Shown: in pieces, positions 31,785 to 39,569 of the stretch
Numbering within the stretch: the first letter of the stretch is position 1
Layout: every line of letters begins with the position of its first letter
Assembly (NCBI GenBank): GCA_032718475.1
Contig: JAUCBJ010005151.1
Coordinates: forward strand, 1 to 39,569
DNA: 39,569 nucleotides
Source of the DNA: Nemertoderma westbladi
Lineage: Eukaryota; Xenacoelomorpha; Nemertodermatida; Nemertodermatidae
Direction of reading: 5' to 3'
Translations under genes and position numbers: made by a program
Notes under the pieces: generated by a model
Told to the model about the DNA's origin: nothing
What the model saw: only the letters and a program-made list of their open reading frames with translations
The model's database searches: none

Positions 31785-32745
31785 TTTAGGAAATTTAACA
31801 TGTACGTCTCTGAATTGACAAACCTAAATGTACTCCTCGCATAGCACACCTTAAGTAATCACCGTAAAACATAGGGAAAACACTATAAAAACAATATAAA
31901 CCTTCCGGAAAACAGTGAAAAAATTGATCAGCATTAAATTTTACCTATATGCTGCAAAAAAATAAATTTTAAGAGTCTATAATACTGCCCAGGAGGATTG
32001 TTGCCAGGCAACCAGAGCACAGTAACCAATTGGTTACTCGTCGGTCAGTTGGTAGAGGCACACAGTACGGTATTGCTGTATTCTGGTAGGCCTATTACCT
32101 GATTACAGTATTAGGGATGTAGTGAATTCCAGTATTTAGGTATTGCAGTATTGTTAGGGATAGTTAAAGCTAAGCTGTAAATATTCCCATAGGCCTTATA
32201 TTATTTATATTATTCCTATACTGGTATTTAATACACCCGTAGCAGGGTAGGCCTATGCCACTATCTCTGTAACCGGGCTGTCTTAATACTGTAATAGGCC
32301 TACCGGTACTACTAAATATAGAAATATTTACAGCTTTAACTAACCCTAACAATACTACAATACCTGAAAAATGGAATACACTACAGCACTAATACTGTAT
32401 CAGGTAATACTGTAATAAGCCTACCAAAATACAGCAATACCGGTACTGTGTGCCTCTACCAACTGTCCACTAAAACAAGGATGTACTGATTCTGCACTGT
32501 ATGCTGATTGGTTACAGTTCTTTGGTTGCCTGGCAACAAACTTTCTGGGCAGTAGACTCTTTCAATTTATTTTTATGCAGCATATAGGTAAAATTTAATG
32601 CTGATCAATTTTTTCACTGTTTTCCGGAAGGTATATAGTGTTTTTATAGTGTTTTCCCTATGTTTTACGGTGATTACTTAAGGTGTGCTATGCGAGGAGT
32701 ACATTTAGGATTGTCAATTCAGAGAAGTACATATTTTATATTAAA
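31785..32745. mobile_element. Long imperfect palindrome (foldback element), arms about 430 bp
   Basis: The left arm (about 31785-32190) is the reverse complement of the right arm (about 32325-32745). Matched words include TTGACAAACCTAAATGTACTCC with its complement near 32690, CCTTCCGGAAAACAGTGAAAAAATTGATCAGCATTAAATTTTACC with its complement near 32590, TTGCCAGGCAACC near 32000/32525, and CTGTAAATATT near 32175/32322. The loop is about 130 bp. There is no coding frame. Beyond the right arm, to about 32850, is a decayed TGTTTTACTGTTTTCC-type repeat. Confidence 0.85.
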
Positions 32746-33051
32746 TTTCCTGCTGATCAATATTTTCACTGTTTTCCCGGTGTTTTACAGTGTTTTTCCT
32801 ATGTTTTCCTAGTGTTTTACTGTTTTACTTGTGTTTTCCTATTTTAGAACTATCCTTCCGAGTTGGTTGCCAGAAAAGTAGATCTGGTATGACCTCGTCT
32901 TTACTTCGCCAGCAGTGCCCACTGAATCTTATAACTTATCTTTTATTGGCGCAATTGTAAGACTAATCCCATCACATGCGTACTTTTAAACCGGGTAGTG
33001 TACAAATTTAGGAATCGCGTAATTTTTCTTGAAATTAATATCTCATATCTC

Positions 33052-33105
33052 TCCAAACCACGCACGCGTTTCGACCTTACTGGGTCTCATCAGTGTGGTG
33101 TCGGA
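33052..33105 (-). ncRNA. Hammerhead ribozyme, unit B (probably inactive)
   Basis: Minus strand: ACCACA, then CTGATGA (33093-33087), stem II GACC-CAGTAA-GGTC, GAAA (33072-33069), CGCGTG and CGTGGT. The core residues of a type I hammerhead are all present. The cleavage triplet reads GUG, which is not in the permissive NUH class, and the first stem I pair is A opposite C. This unit is therefore probably a decayed twin of unit A. Confidence 0.8.
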
Positions 33106-33160
33106 TTCGAACCTGGGAGCTCGAGGTGGAAGCCGAGACTACAACCACTAGGCCACAGGT
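33106..33160 (-). ncRNA. tRNA-like promoter region, unit B
   Basis: Minus strand A-box TGGCCTAGTGG (33155-33145) and B-box GGTTCGAATCC (33113-33103), 31 nt apart, both matching pol III consensus. The acceptor and T stems do not pair well, so it is tRNA-derived, not a working tRNA. The last bases of the B-box are also part of the outer hammerhead stem I. Confidence 0.75.
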
Positions 33161-33180
33161 TCTTGAGATATTCTTATCTC

Positions 33181-33234
33181 TCCAAACCACGTACGCGTTT
33201 CGACCTTACTCGGTCTCATCAGCGTGGTGTCGGA
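33181..33234 (-). ncRNA. Hammerhead ribozyme, unit A (apparently complete)
   Basis: Minus strand: outer stem I TCCG (33234-33231), internal loop, inner stem I ACCACG (33228-33223), core CTGATGA (33222-33216), stem II GACC (33215-33212), loop GAGTAA, GGTC (33205-33202), GAAA (33201-33198), very short self-complementary stem III ACGCGU (33198-33193), permissive cleavage triplet GUA with A17 at 33192, then CGTGGT closing stem I with six perfect pairs and TGGA closing the outer stem. The internal loop in stem I plus a 6-nt loop II is the usual arrangement for the tertiary contact of type I hammerheads. The loopless stem III suggests action as a dimer, as known for newt-type satellite ribozymes. 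Confidence 0.88.
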
Positions 33235-33290
33235 TTCTAACCTGGGACCTCGAGGTGGAAGCCGAGACTACAACCTCTAGGCCACAGGTT
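33235..33290 (-). ncRNA. tRNA-like promoter region, unit A
   Basis: Minus strand A-box TGGCCTAGAGG (33284-33274) and a one-base-degenerate B-box GGTTAGAATCC (33242-33232). It is the upstream unit of the 129-bp tandem pair. Transcription from it would run through both hammerheads. Confidence 0.65.
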
Positions 33291-33302
33291 CTTGAGATAT
33301 GA

Positions 33303-33430
33303 CATATTGTATCTTACTTAACGAGGATGCTTCAATTACGTCCATTGATAAAATTGCAGCAACTGAAAATTTCTAGAACTTTCCCCATATCAAAATATCA
33401 AATTGTTGTAAAAAAATTCTTGCCCCCAGT
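33303..33430. other. Short non-coding gap
   Basis: AT-rich sequence between the ribozyme repeat and the third LINE, with nothing recognised. Confidence 0.4.
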
Positions 33431-34835
33431 CACCGCCCCCAGTTAACTCGATGGCATGGCCTTGTAAATAGTACGCCTTGGTTGTCTCCAACTGATGTTT
33501 AGGGCTGCCCTTAGTAGTCTTGTGTAACAACACTCAATTCGTTGTTCAAGTGATTTAGTCAGTGTCCAGGTCTCACCCCCGTATAAAAATACACTTTCCA
33601 CTGTGGCTCGAAAGAACTTAGTCTTCAGGTGCCTGGAGAGATCTGATTTCCAGATGGTAGGCCATTTTTGATAGAGCTAACCAAGCCATTGCTTTCCTAA
33701 CTTCTATGTCCTTTTTGCTACTCTCTATCCATGATCCAAGGTACTGGAAGTCGTCGACCTTCCTTAGTTGATTATTATCAATGGTTGTCAAGTTTCCATC
33801 AACGTTAAAGGTCACGAATTCGGTCTTGGTAGCATTTATATGCAATCCAACCTTAGCAGCCCTCTCCATTTTATTTAGTAGAAGCTGTGCATCTGCTAGC
33901 GTATTAGAGAGCAGGGCGATGTCATCCGCAAAGTCGGTGTCTGTGACTAGTTGCTGGATATCTACTACTTCTGCGTTCTTGAAGTGTGAATCCCAGATCT
34001 TCACCCTTTGTGGCCGTTCTCATTGCGTAATCCAGCACAATTCAAATAGTAATGGTGCTAATGTGTCACCTTGCAGTACCCCAGCCAGGATTGAGAAAAA
34101 CTCAGTTTTACCATCTGGTGAGAGTACCTGCGCTTCTGTGTCACAATATAACAATCCAATGCCAGCAACAATTACCTCTAATATTCCATAAGCTCTTAGG
34201 ATTTCAAGCATTTTCCCTCTATGGATGGAGTCGGATGCCTTCTTGAAGTCCACAAAAGTCATGACTGCAGGGAGATTCTTTGACTTAATTCCTTCAATCA
34301 ATCTCCGTAGTGCAAGTATCTGATATATTGTTGATCTACTTGGTCGAAATCCGTTTTGGCTCTTACGCAGTAGTTTATCTATGTGAGGCCTAATCCTAAA
34401 CATAATCATTTCATTGTATATTTTGGCAGCTACCACAAGCAGACAGATCCCACGATAGTTTGTTGGTATACCTACAGTAGGTCTCCTTTGTTGGGGAGAG
34501 GCTTTAGTTGACCTTTAGTCCAAATTGGTGGTGGCTTTTCCCCTTTTAACATCCGGTTGCAAATATTCAATAATGGTCTATTTAGCACTCCTGTTTTCCA
34601 TACCTCCGCTGGAATTTCATCTAATCCACTCGCTTTATTATTGGACATGCTTTTAATGCTTCTTTGGAGTTCGGCAGGTGTGAAGTCCCCTGTTTCTATA
34701 GGTAGGCCTAGTGTCTTTTCATATATTTTCCATGTATGGTGGCTGCCCAAGCAAGTTGCTGAATTGATTTTTCCACTTCCCAACACGTTCTTCAGGACTA
34801 TCGGCTTTGAGGCGCCCCCTTGCACTTAACTTTGT
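33431..34835 (-). pseudogene. Third LINE, RTE-type-looking reverse transcriptase
   Basis: Minus-strand RT in broken frames: 34472-34825 contains NNKASGLDEIPAEVWKTG; 34020-34436 contains NGFRPSRSTI, TFVDFKKASDSIHR and GVLQGDTLAPLLF; 33618-34004 contains the catalytic TDFADDIALLS and the FQYLGSWI motif; 33431-33617 continues with LYGGETWTLT-type sequence. No endonuclease part is visible, so the copy is 5'-truncated. Frame breaks near 34010 and 34450 make it inactive. Confidence 0.85.
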
Positions 34836-34839
34836 AGGC

Positions 34840-35555
34840 TATCTTAAGATCTTCTCTCTTACAAGTAACCTCAGAGTTTTGTCATGGCACTGGCACATAC
34901 TGTTTTCGTTTGGGTTATGCCTCTTATCTGATTCCTTGTGTGTGCCTTGTAAGCTTATGCTTCCTTTACCTTAATATTAATCATTAAACACCGATTGTAA
35001 TTTAGTCAAAATTTATCAAAATTTATTAATAAACACTGTACCGATTATGTAGGAATAAATAATTAACTTGCCACTTTTCCTTAATTGATAATTATATTAA
35101 CATTGTTAATGTTAATTCGCCGAGATGGAATTCTCACTTTGTTATCCAACTCTATTAGTTTCCTAGGCAATACAACTGATATTCCAGACTTTACACGGTG
35201 TCCTGGAGTAAATGTAATTTGGAAATCTTAATATATCGAAGAAATTTTATTATATTTTTCTTCAATTTTTTTTAGCAATAATATATTCACGGGGTGTTCA
35301 ATATACAATATTCTAGTCATTTTTTACTTAAATTTGGAATGTTTGTATTTTTGCTAGTTTTAAATTATTCATAAACACTATTGAGCCATTATTTTTTTAG
35401 CTAGTGATTTACTGTAGTATTTACTACATACCGGTAGAGTAGGGCGGTTTGGTTGGTTTTGATTTGGCTTAAGGATATTATAATTAGAATCGAGTGAGCA
35501 GTGCATGCACACCATTATAAATATTTTATGCTAGCTGGTACTTGCTAGTGTTGTA
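34840..35555. other. AT-rich non-coding interval
   Basis: No gene, RNA or strong repeat seen. Confidence 0.45.
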
Positions 35556-35559
35556 GGCT

Positions 35560-36046
35560 TCACACTACAGCTGAGCAACAGGTATGAGGTTCTTGCCTCT
35601 GAGGAGGCAAGATCCTCACACTGCGTGGGATATAATGCCTTCACACAAGCAGTAAAATTAGCAACTGCAGAAACAGTTCATGTATACCCTCGAAACAGGA
35701 AAGAGTCCCCCTGGACTGACCCAAAAATTTGGAAGTGCCGAACTGATCTGGACTTTGCTGATGACTTAGGAGTACTCTCAGAATCACTAGAGGGAGCACA
35801 ACAGCTTCTCAGTTCAATAGAACAGGCTGCTTCTAGTGTTGTGGTCTTTTTGTTACCTCCAAAAACACCAAAAATGTGACAGTTAACTTTGAAAGTCCTC
35901 AGCAAATCTCTTGACCGGATGAGCATAAGGTCAAAGGATGGTATGCTTGATCATGTGCCGACTTATATTACCTGGGATCATGGATCCGGAAGTCAGGTGA
36001 GGACCTTCGTAAGGGAAAGGCAAGGGCAGCAGCATTGAATGGGTTT
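35560..36046 (+). pseudogene. Fourth LINE, reverse transcriptase fragment
   Basis: The plus strand contains LDFADDLGVLSESLEGAQQL (catalytic box), then, in shifted frames, remnants of the same downstream motifs seen in the third LINE (a GS-WIRKSGEDLRK-type stretch at about 35975-36020). Upstream 35580-35660 matches the region before the box. It is related in type to the third LINE but lies in the opposite orientation, with frameshifts and a stop at 35877-35879. Confidence 0.75.
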
Positions 36047-36194
36047 TTGAAACATTTTTTAAAAAAAATTATGAAATGTTGAAATTGAATTTAAATTAAT
36101 ATACATTTAAACCTATTCCAGAACATTTTCAAGTAGCTATAATATATCCCCGCAGCTGTAATATACCATTATTGTTCAAATTGTTTATATCGCG

Positions 36195-37907
36195 ATGTCA
36201 ATGAAGACAACATCTACTGGTAGTGATGAGGTGTTTTATGAGTTACATAATTGTAATGAAAAGTGTTATCCACCTGAGCTGGATAAGTCTGGTACTGCAA
36301 TCGGTGCCGTCAAAATAGGGTGGAATAGGCTACGGAAATGTACACCAACGTTGTTCAAAGGAATGCTAACAGGTACAAAACATAGACGTAGTAGTGAAGA
36401 AGTATTTTCTGAAATTCATAAATGTGGAGAATATTGTCCTCCTGAGAAGGCAAAACCTGGATATGAAGTGAAGAAAAATAGATTTCATGCCCTCGACATG
36501 GCTTGGAATAGGCCACGAATATGGACACCCAGGTTGTTCAAAAGGAATTTTGAAAATGAAGTAAATCCCACTGAAGATATTAAAAGGTCTTCAGACAGGA
36601 AAACGTCTATAAACAAGAAACGGTCTTCAGACATGAAAGGGGAAAGTAGACGAAGGATTACGAATAACATTTGGAGAAGAAAACGGCGATTAATTATTGG
36701 ACTTCTTATAGGCCTATTGGTCGCGGTAATATCTGGAGTAATAACTTGGCTTATTTGGAGGGAACTTAAACCCGCTATGGTAAATACTTCTGGGCCCACA
36801 ATCCCACCCAACACTATAACAATACCTCCACTAACCACGATAATACCCACTCCCACCTCTATAATAACACACCCACCCACCTCTATAACACCCCCACCCA
36901 CCTCTATAACTCCCCCACCCACCTCTATAACAACACCCCCACCCACCATTGCAACACCCCCACCCACTACTACTGCACACTCAGCTACCACTGCAACACC
37001 CCCACCCACCACTACTGCACACTCAACTACCACTGCAACACCCCCACCCACCACTACTGCACACTCAACTACCACTGCAACACCCCCACCCACTACTACT
37101 GCACACTCAACTACCACTGCAACACCCCCACCCTCCACTACTGCACACTCAGCTACCACTGCAACACCCCCACCCACTACTACTGCACACTCAACTACCA
37201 CTGCAACACCCCCACCCACTACTACTGCACACTCAACTACCACTGCAACACCCCCACCCTCCACTACTGCACACTCGCAAACCACAACAGCAAAAACAGC
37301 CTTATTCCCATGCCACAATATTAGCAATCAATATGCAGTGACATCGACTAATTATGGTCCTTTACAAAAGAAACTGACCTGTCAGGGCTCTACAATCTTA
37401 ATGCAGTCTCGAGAGCGCTCCTCTGCCATTAATTTCAATAGAAATTGGACGGAATATCAAGAAGGATTTCGGAACACCAGTAGTGGGTACTGGGTCGGTT
37501 TAGAAACAATACATTGGCTAACCACACATTGGGAATGTGATCTACAGATTAAAAATATGAAAGTGGATGATCTTAGCTCAGTATATAGGAATGTAACCAT
37601 AGATACAGAAGAAAATAAATACACGTTTAGATACGGGGAATTTTATTTGAAAGGTGAAGGAGGTCAAAATGAAATGTCCGCAGCTAATGGGAAAAAGTTC
37701 TCAACGAAAGACTCCGATAACGATGATTCTGAGGACAAATCGTTGGCTGAAGTTCGGACCGGCGGTTGGTGGCATACAAAGGAGTCGAGAACAAACCTCA
37801 ACGGGGATTATAGTTCGAATAGTGAAGACAATAAAATGTATTGGGGCAGTGGCACAATTAATGTACCGATTGAAATTTCAATTGCTGAGACTGGTTCTTA
37901 TAATTAG
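36195..37907 (+). CDS. Type II membrane mucin-stalk fibrinogen-related protein, copy 2 (570 aa)
   Basis: Layout: a long cytoplasmic region (1-165), a transmembrane helix (about 166-188) preceded by a very basic patch (RRKRR), a mucin-like stalk (about 198-367; PPPTSIT-type repeats, then 8 copies of PPPTTTAHSTTTAT) and a FReD (about 368-570) nearly identical to copy 1. The cytoplasmic part contains a duplicated module of about 60 residues: EVFYELHNCNEKCYPPE...WNRLRKCTPTLFK at 12-54 and EVFSEIHKCGEYCPPE...WNRPRIWTPRLFK at 69-115, each with a CxxxC pair followed by PPE. I do not know this module. Nothing in the tail or transmembrane helix matches copy 1. The FReD lacks the C-terminal disulphide pair, as in copy 1. 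It is a predicted surface recognition protein with a different intracellular output. Confidence 0.85.
   Translation: MSMKTTSTGSDEVFYELHNCNEKCYPPELDKSGTAIGAVKIGWNRLRKCTPTLFKGMLTGTKHRRSSEEVFSEIHKCGEYCPPEKAKPGYEVKKNRFHALDMAWNRPRIWTPRLFKRNFENEVNPTEDIKRSSDRKTSINKKRSSDMKGESRRRITNNIWRRKRRLIIGLLIGLLVAVISGVITWLIWRELKPAMVNTSGPTIPPNTITIPPLTTIIPTPTSIITHPPTSITPPPTSITPPPTSITTPPPTIATPPPTTTAHSATTATPPPTTTAHSTTTATPPPTTTAHSTTTATPPPTTTAHSTTTATPPPSTTAHSATTATPPPTTTAHSTTTATPPPTTTAHSTTTATPPPSTTAHSQTTTAKTALFPCHNISNQYAVTSTNYGPLQKKLTCQGSTILMQSRERSSAINFNRNWTEYQEGFRNTSSGYWVGLETIHWLTTHWECDLQIKNMKVDDLSSVYRNVTIDTEENKYTFRYGEFYLKGEGGQNEMSAANGKKFSTKDSDNDDSEDKSLAEVRTGGWWHTKESRTNLNGDYSSNSEDNKMYWGSGTINVPIEISIAETGSYN
36850..37290 (+). 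repeat. Mucin-stalk coding repeats of FReD gene 2
   Basis: The 21-bp units, then eight 42-bp units encoding PPPTTTAHSTTTAT-type repeats. They correspond to those of gene 1, but there are five fewer of the long units. Confidence 0.9.
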
Positions 37908-38081
37908 AGTTAATTAACACCATATACTACAATTGTAATAATAATAATGATAGTTGTGATGATTTGTAATGTAACTGACGCAACTTTTAGTGATTAGAAT
38001 CTTCAAATTATTTTGATTCTATTATATTTATTGTCACTACAAATTAGATTTTATTCTAAAATCCAATTCCACGAATATTGC

Positions 38082-38122
38082 CCCATCCCCCCCCCCCCCC
38101 CCACCCCCCCCCCCCCCCCCCC
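38082..38122. repeat. Poly(C) tract
   Basis: About 40 bp of nearly pure C. Arm A has only about 10 C at 9629-9639. Confidence 0.9.
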
Positions 38123-38325
38123 AATCTATGTAATATTGTTGCTACGATGATGTTCCATAAACCAACAATTTTTATAAACGATTCCAAAATTTCAAACTCT
38201 AAACTGAAAGTTTCGAATTAAATTACGCAGCTCAATTTATAATTTTAATATTTCTGATTTCCACTCAACACAAATACATTGCGATATTTACGTTTATTAC
38301 AAAAATACGAGTAAATATGAACTCA

Positions 38326-38331
38326 AATAAA
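38326..38331 (+). promoter_or_regulatory. Candidate poly(A) signal of FReD gene 2
   Basis: AATAAA about 420 nt after the stop codon, at the position corresponding to 9844-9849. Confidence 0.4.
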
Positions 38332-38419
38332 AATGTACGTAAAATCCTAAGATTCCTAAAGTTACAAAGGAGTATAATTAGTCCATCTGTGAGGAAGTGA
38401 ATACAAACTGAAAGTATAT

Positions 38420-38897
38420 TTATTTCCCAGTGGCCTGTATGACGGGACAGTAACCGTGGCGATTGTCTGTGATTTGTCCCGACATTGAATGGAGTTTCAT
38501 TGAGTCCGTATCTGAGTCTGGGGGCGTCAATAGAGATTGCGGGAGAGTTGAAGGTGCGCCACCCTGCGGCCTACCGGCGAACTGAATTCTCGGTAGGTTT
38601 GAGTTGTAAACGCCCGCAAAAGGTCCCTTAGACGAATAACTGTCCAACACGAGTAACGACGTGTTTTCTCCTTGATCGTTGGTGGTTTCTAGAATTTGGT
38701 TTTTCGCCGGTGGGTACCTATTGCGCTCGGCTTCCATAGCAACGGACACTCGATCCTGATTGGTTGAATCGTAGTGGGGGCGTTTTCTTGAAACGGCCAA
38801 TCGGAAGGAGGAGTTGTAGTCGACCGTATGGGTGAGTTTGTTTGTGTTGCTAGGATACCAATGGGAATACGGCAATCCTGGGTCATTGGTCACCTCG
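38420..38897 (-). CDS. Last exon of an unrecognised convergent gene (158 codons)
   Basis: On the minus strand a T-rich tract and GTAG (38898-38901) precede CGAGGTGACC, a good splice acceptor, and the frame then stays open for 158 codons to TAA 38420-38422. The encoded tail is hydrophilic and low in predicted structure, Pro/Ser/Asn-rich, with FAGRPQGGAPSTLPQ and a PEST-like LLTPPDSDTDSMK. It looks like a disordered cytoplasmic or nuclear C-terminus. AATAAA overlaps the stop codon (GAAATAAAT), and another lies about 125 nt downstream. Upstream exons are not in the window; the remaining sequence to the right shows no clear exon. The gene is tail-to-tail with FReD gene 2. I do not recognise the family. 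Confidence 0.55.
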
Positions 38898-39021
38898 CTA
38901 CAAAAAAACATAAACAAGTTTAATACTTTAAAAGCAAAACGTAACCTCTCTTGGGAGACGGGCAGGACGTCATAGAATATAGCAAAATCCACAAAGGGCA
39001 ATTTTTTTAGTAATGCAAGTC

Positions 39022-39569
39022 TGGCAATTTTTCTGGCATTTTATTTTTGTTTAATAACACATCGTTGGAAGTGTTTTAGTCTACTGTTGTATTTTTTAAG
39101 TCAAAATTAAATTCATTATCAGTACAGTTTTAGGATTGAATGGTTTGGGCCCAAAGTCGTACATACTACCACTTATTTAGTTTAATTCGCGTGTTATGTG
39201 GGGGGGGGGGGGGGGGGTGGGAACATCAAACCAACCTTAATACGTAGTTAATACAGATAACTGTGTTGTCGTCACCAGTTTTCGAGTTACATGTTATCAT
39301 AAAGGACTGTCTGCATCCAGACATGGGAACCTTTCATCAACCATCGATAATATGGTGTCACTGCCTGACCTTTGGCCAACACTAAAAAATGATAATAAAA
39401 ACATAATTTCAATTCTATATAGTAATTTCTATATAGTATTTTTATACTGAAAACTGTATTATTGGCAATGGGCATTGTTAGATATTATTTACTATTATTT
39501 ATTATATATTATATATATTGTGATATGGTAAAAAAAATCACGAAATGTTGTAAAAATTTGTTACCGGTT
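39022..39569. other. Non-coding right end
   Basis: AT-rich sequence with a G tract of about 17 at 39200-39217 and nothing else recognised. It is probably intron of the minus-strand gene if the exon call is right. Confidence 0.4.

Larger units (their letters stand above)
37908..38968. repeat. Segmental duplication arm B (3' flank of FReD gene 2)
   Basis: Near-identical to 9405-10475 apart from the 51-bp duplication, a C-tract expansion and scattered changes. The match resumes at 38980-39021 with 11313-11355, without the 829 bp present in arm A. Confidence 0.9.

Noticed and set aside
36485-37327. 280-codon antisense frame
   Set aside because: Shadow of the FReD gene 2 stalk, same reasoning as for gene 1.

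Overview
The window looks like nuclear DNA from an animal, probably a marine invertebrate. The base composition is AT-rich, most of the sequence is repeats and nested transposable elements, there are splice-acceptor-like exon edges, and two genes encode type II membrane proteins with a fibrinogen-related C-terminal domain. A deuterostome such as a tunicate is possible, but the sequence does not prove it.

Host genes. Two intact, intronless reading frames (7656-9404 and 36195-37907, both +) encode a cytoplasmic N-terminus, one transmembrane helix, a mucin-like Pro/Thr/Ser repeat stalk and a fibrinogen-related domain (FReD). The stalk, FReD and about 1.06 kb of 3' flank are near-identical between the copies, while the cytoplasmic and transmembrane parts are unrelated. 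A third, decayed FReD remnant lies at 6952-7237, and flank sequence related to it lies at the window start. Behind each intact gene, on the opposite strand, is the last exon of an unrecognised gene. It is open at 38420-38897 and broken by a stop and a frameshift at 9937-10404.

Mobile DNA between the two genes. From 11.4 to 36 kb the window is mostly transposons inside transposons. A minus-strand CR1/Jockey-like LINE (about 12.4-17.1 kb) is split by a 1.56-kb piggyBac-like element with a TTAA target duplication. A second minus-strand LINE (17.26-18.16 plus 30.0-30.9 kb) is split by an 11.8-kb BEL/Pao-like LTR retrotransposon (18163-30003, + strand) flanked by a perfect ATTAC duplication. That element has gag and protease but no recognisable reverse transcriptase, RNase H or integrase, and it carries a decayed unknown reading-frame cluster instead. 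Two more LINE reverse transcriptase fragments follow (33.4-34.8 kb minus, 35.6-36.05 kb plus). Several inverted-repeat elements lie at 146-1001, 10541-11247 and 31785-32745.

Tandem arrays include a 22-bp minisatellite (1731-3132), a 15-bp G-run minisatellite (30960-31690) and the mucin-coding repeats.

The most striking signal is at 33052-33300 on the minus strand. Two tandem 129-bp units each contain a tRNA-like A-box/B-box region followed directly by a hammerhead ribozyme core. One core looks complete, with a permissive cleavage triplet. This resembles a retrozyme or hammerhead-bearing SINE that could release a 129-nt RNA.
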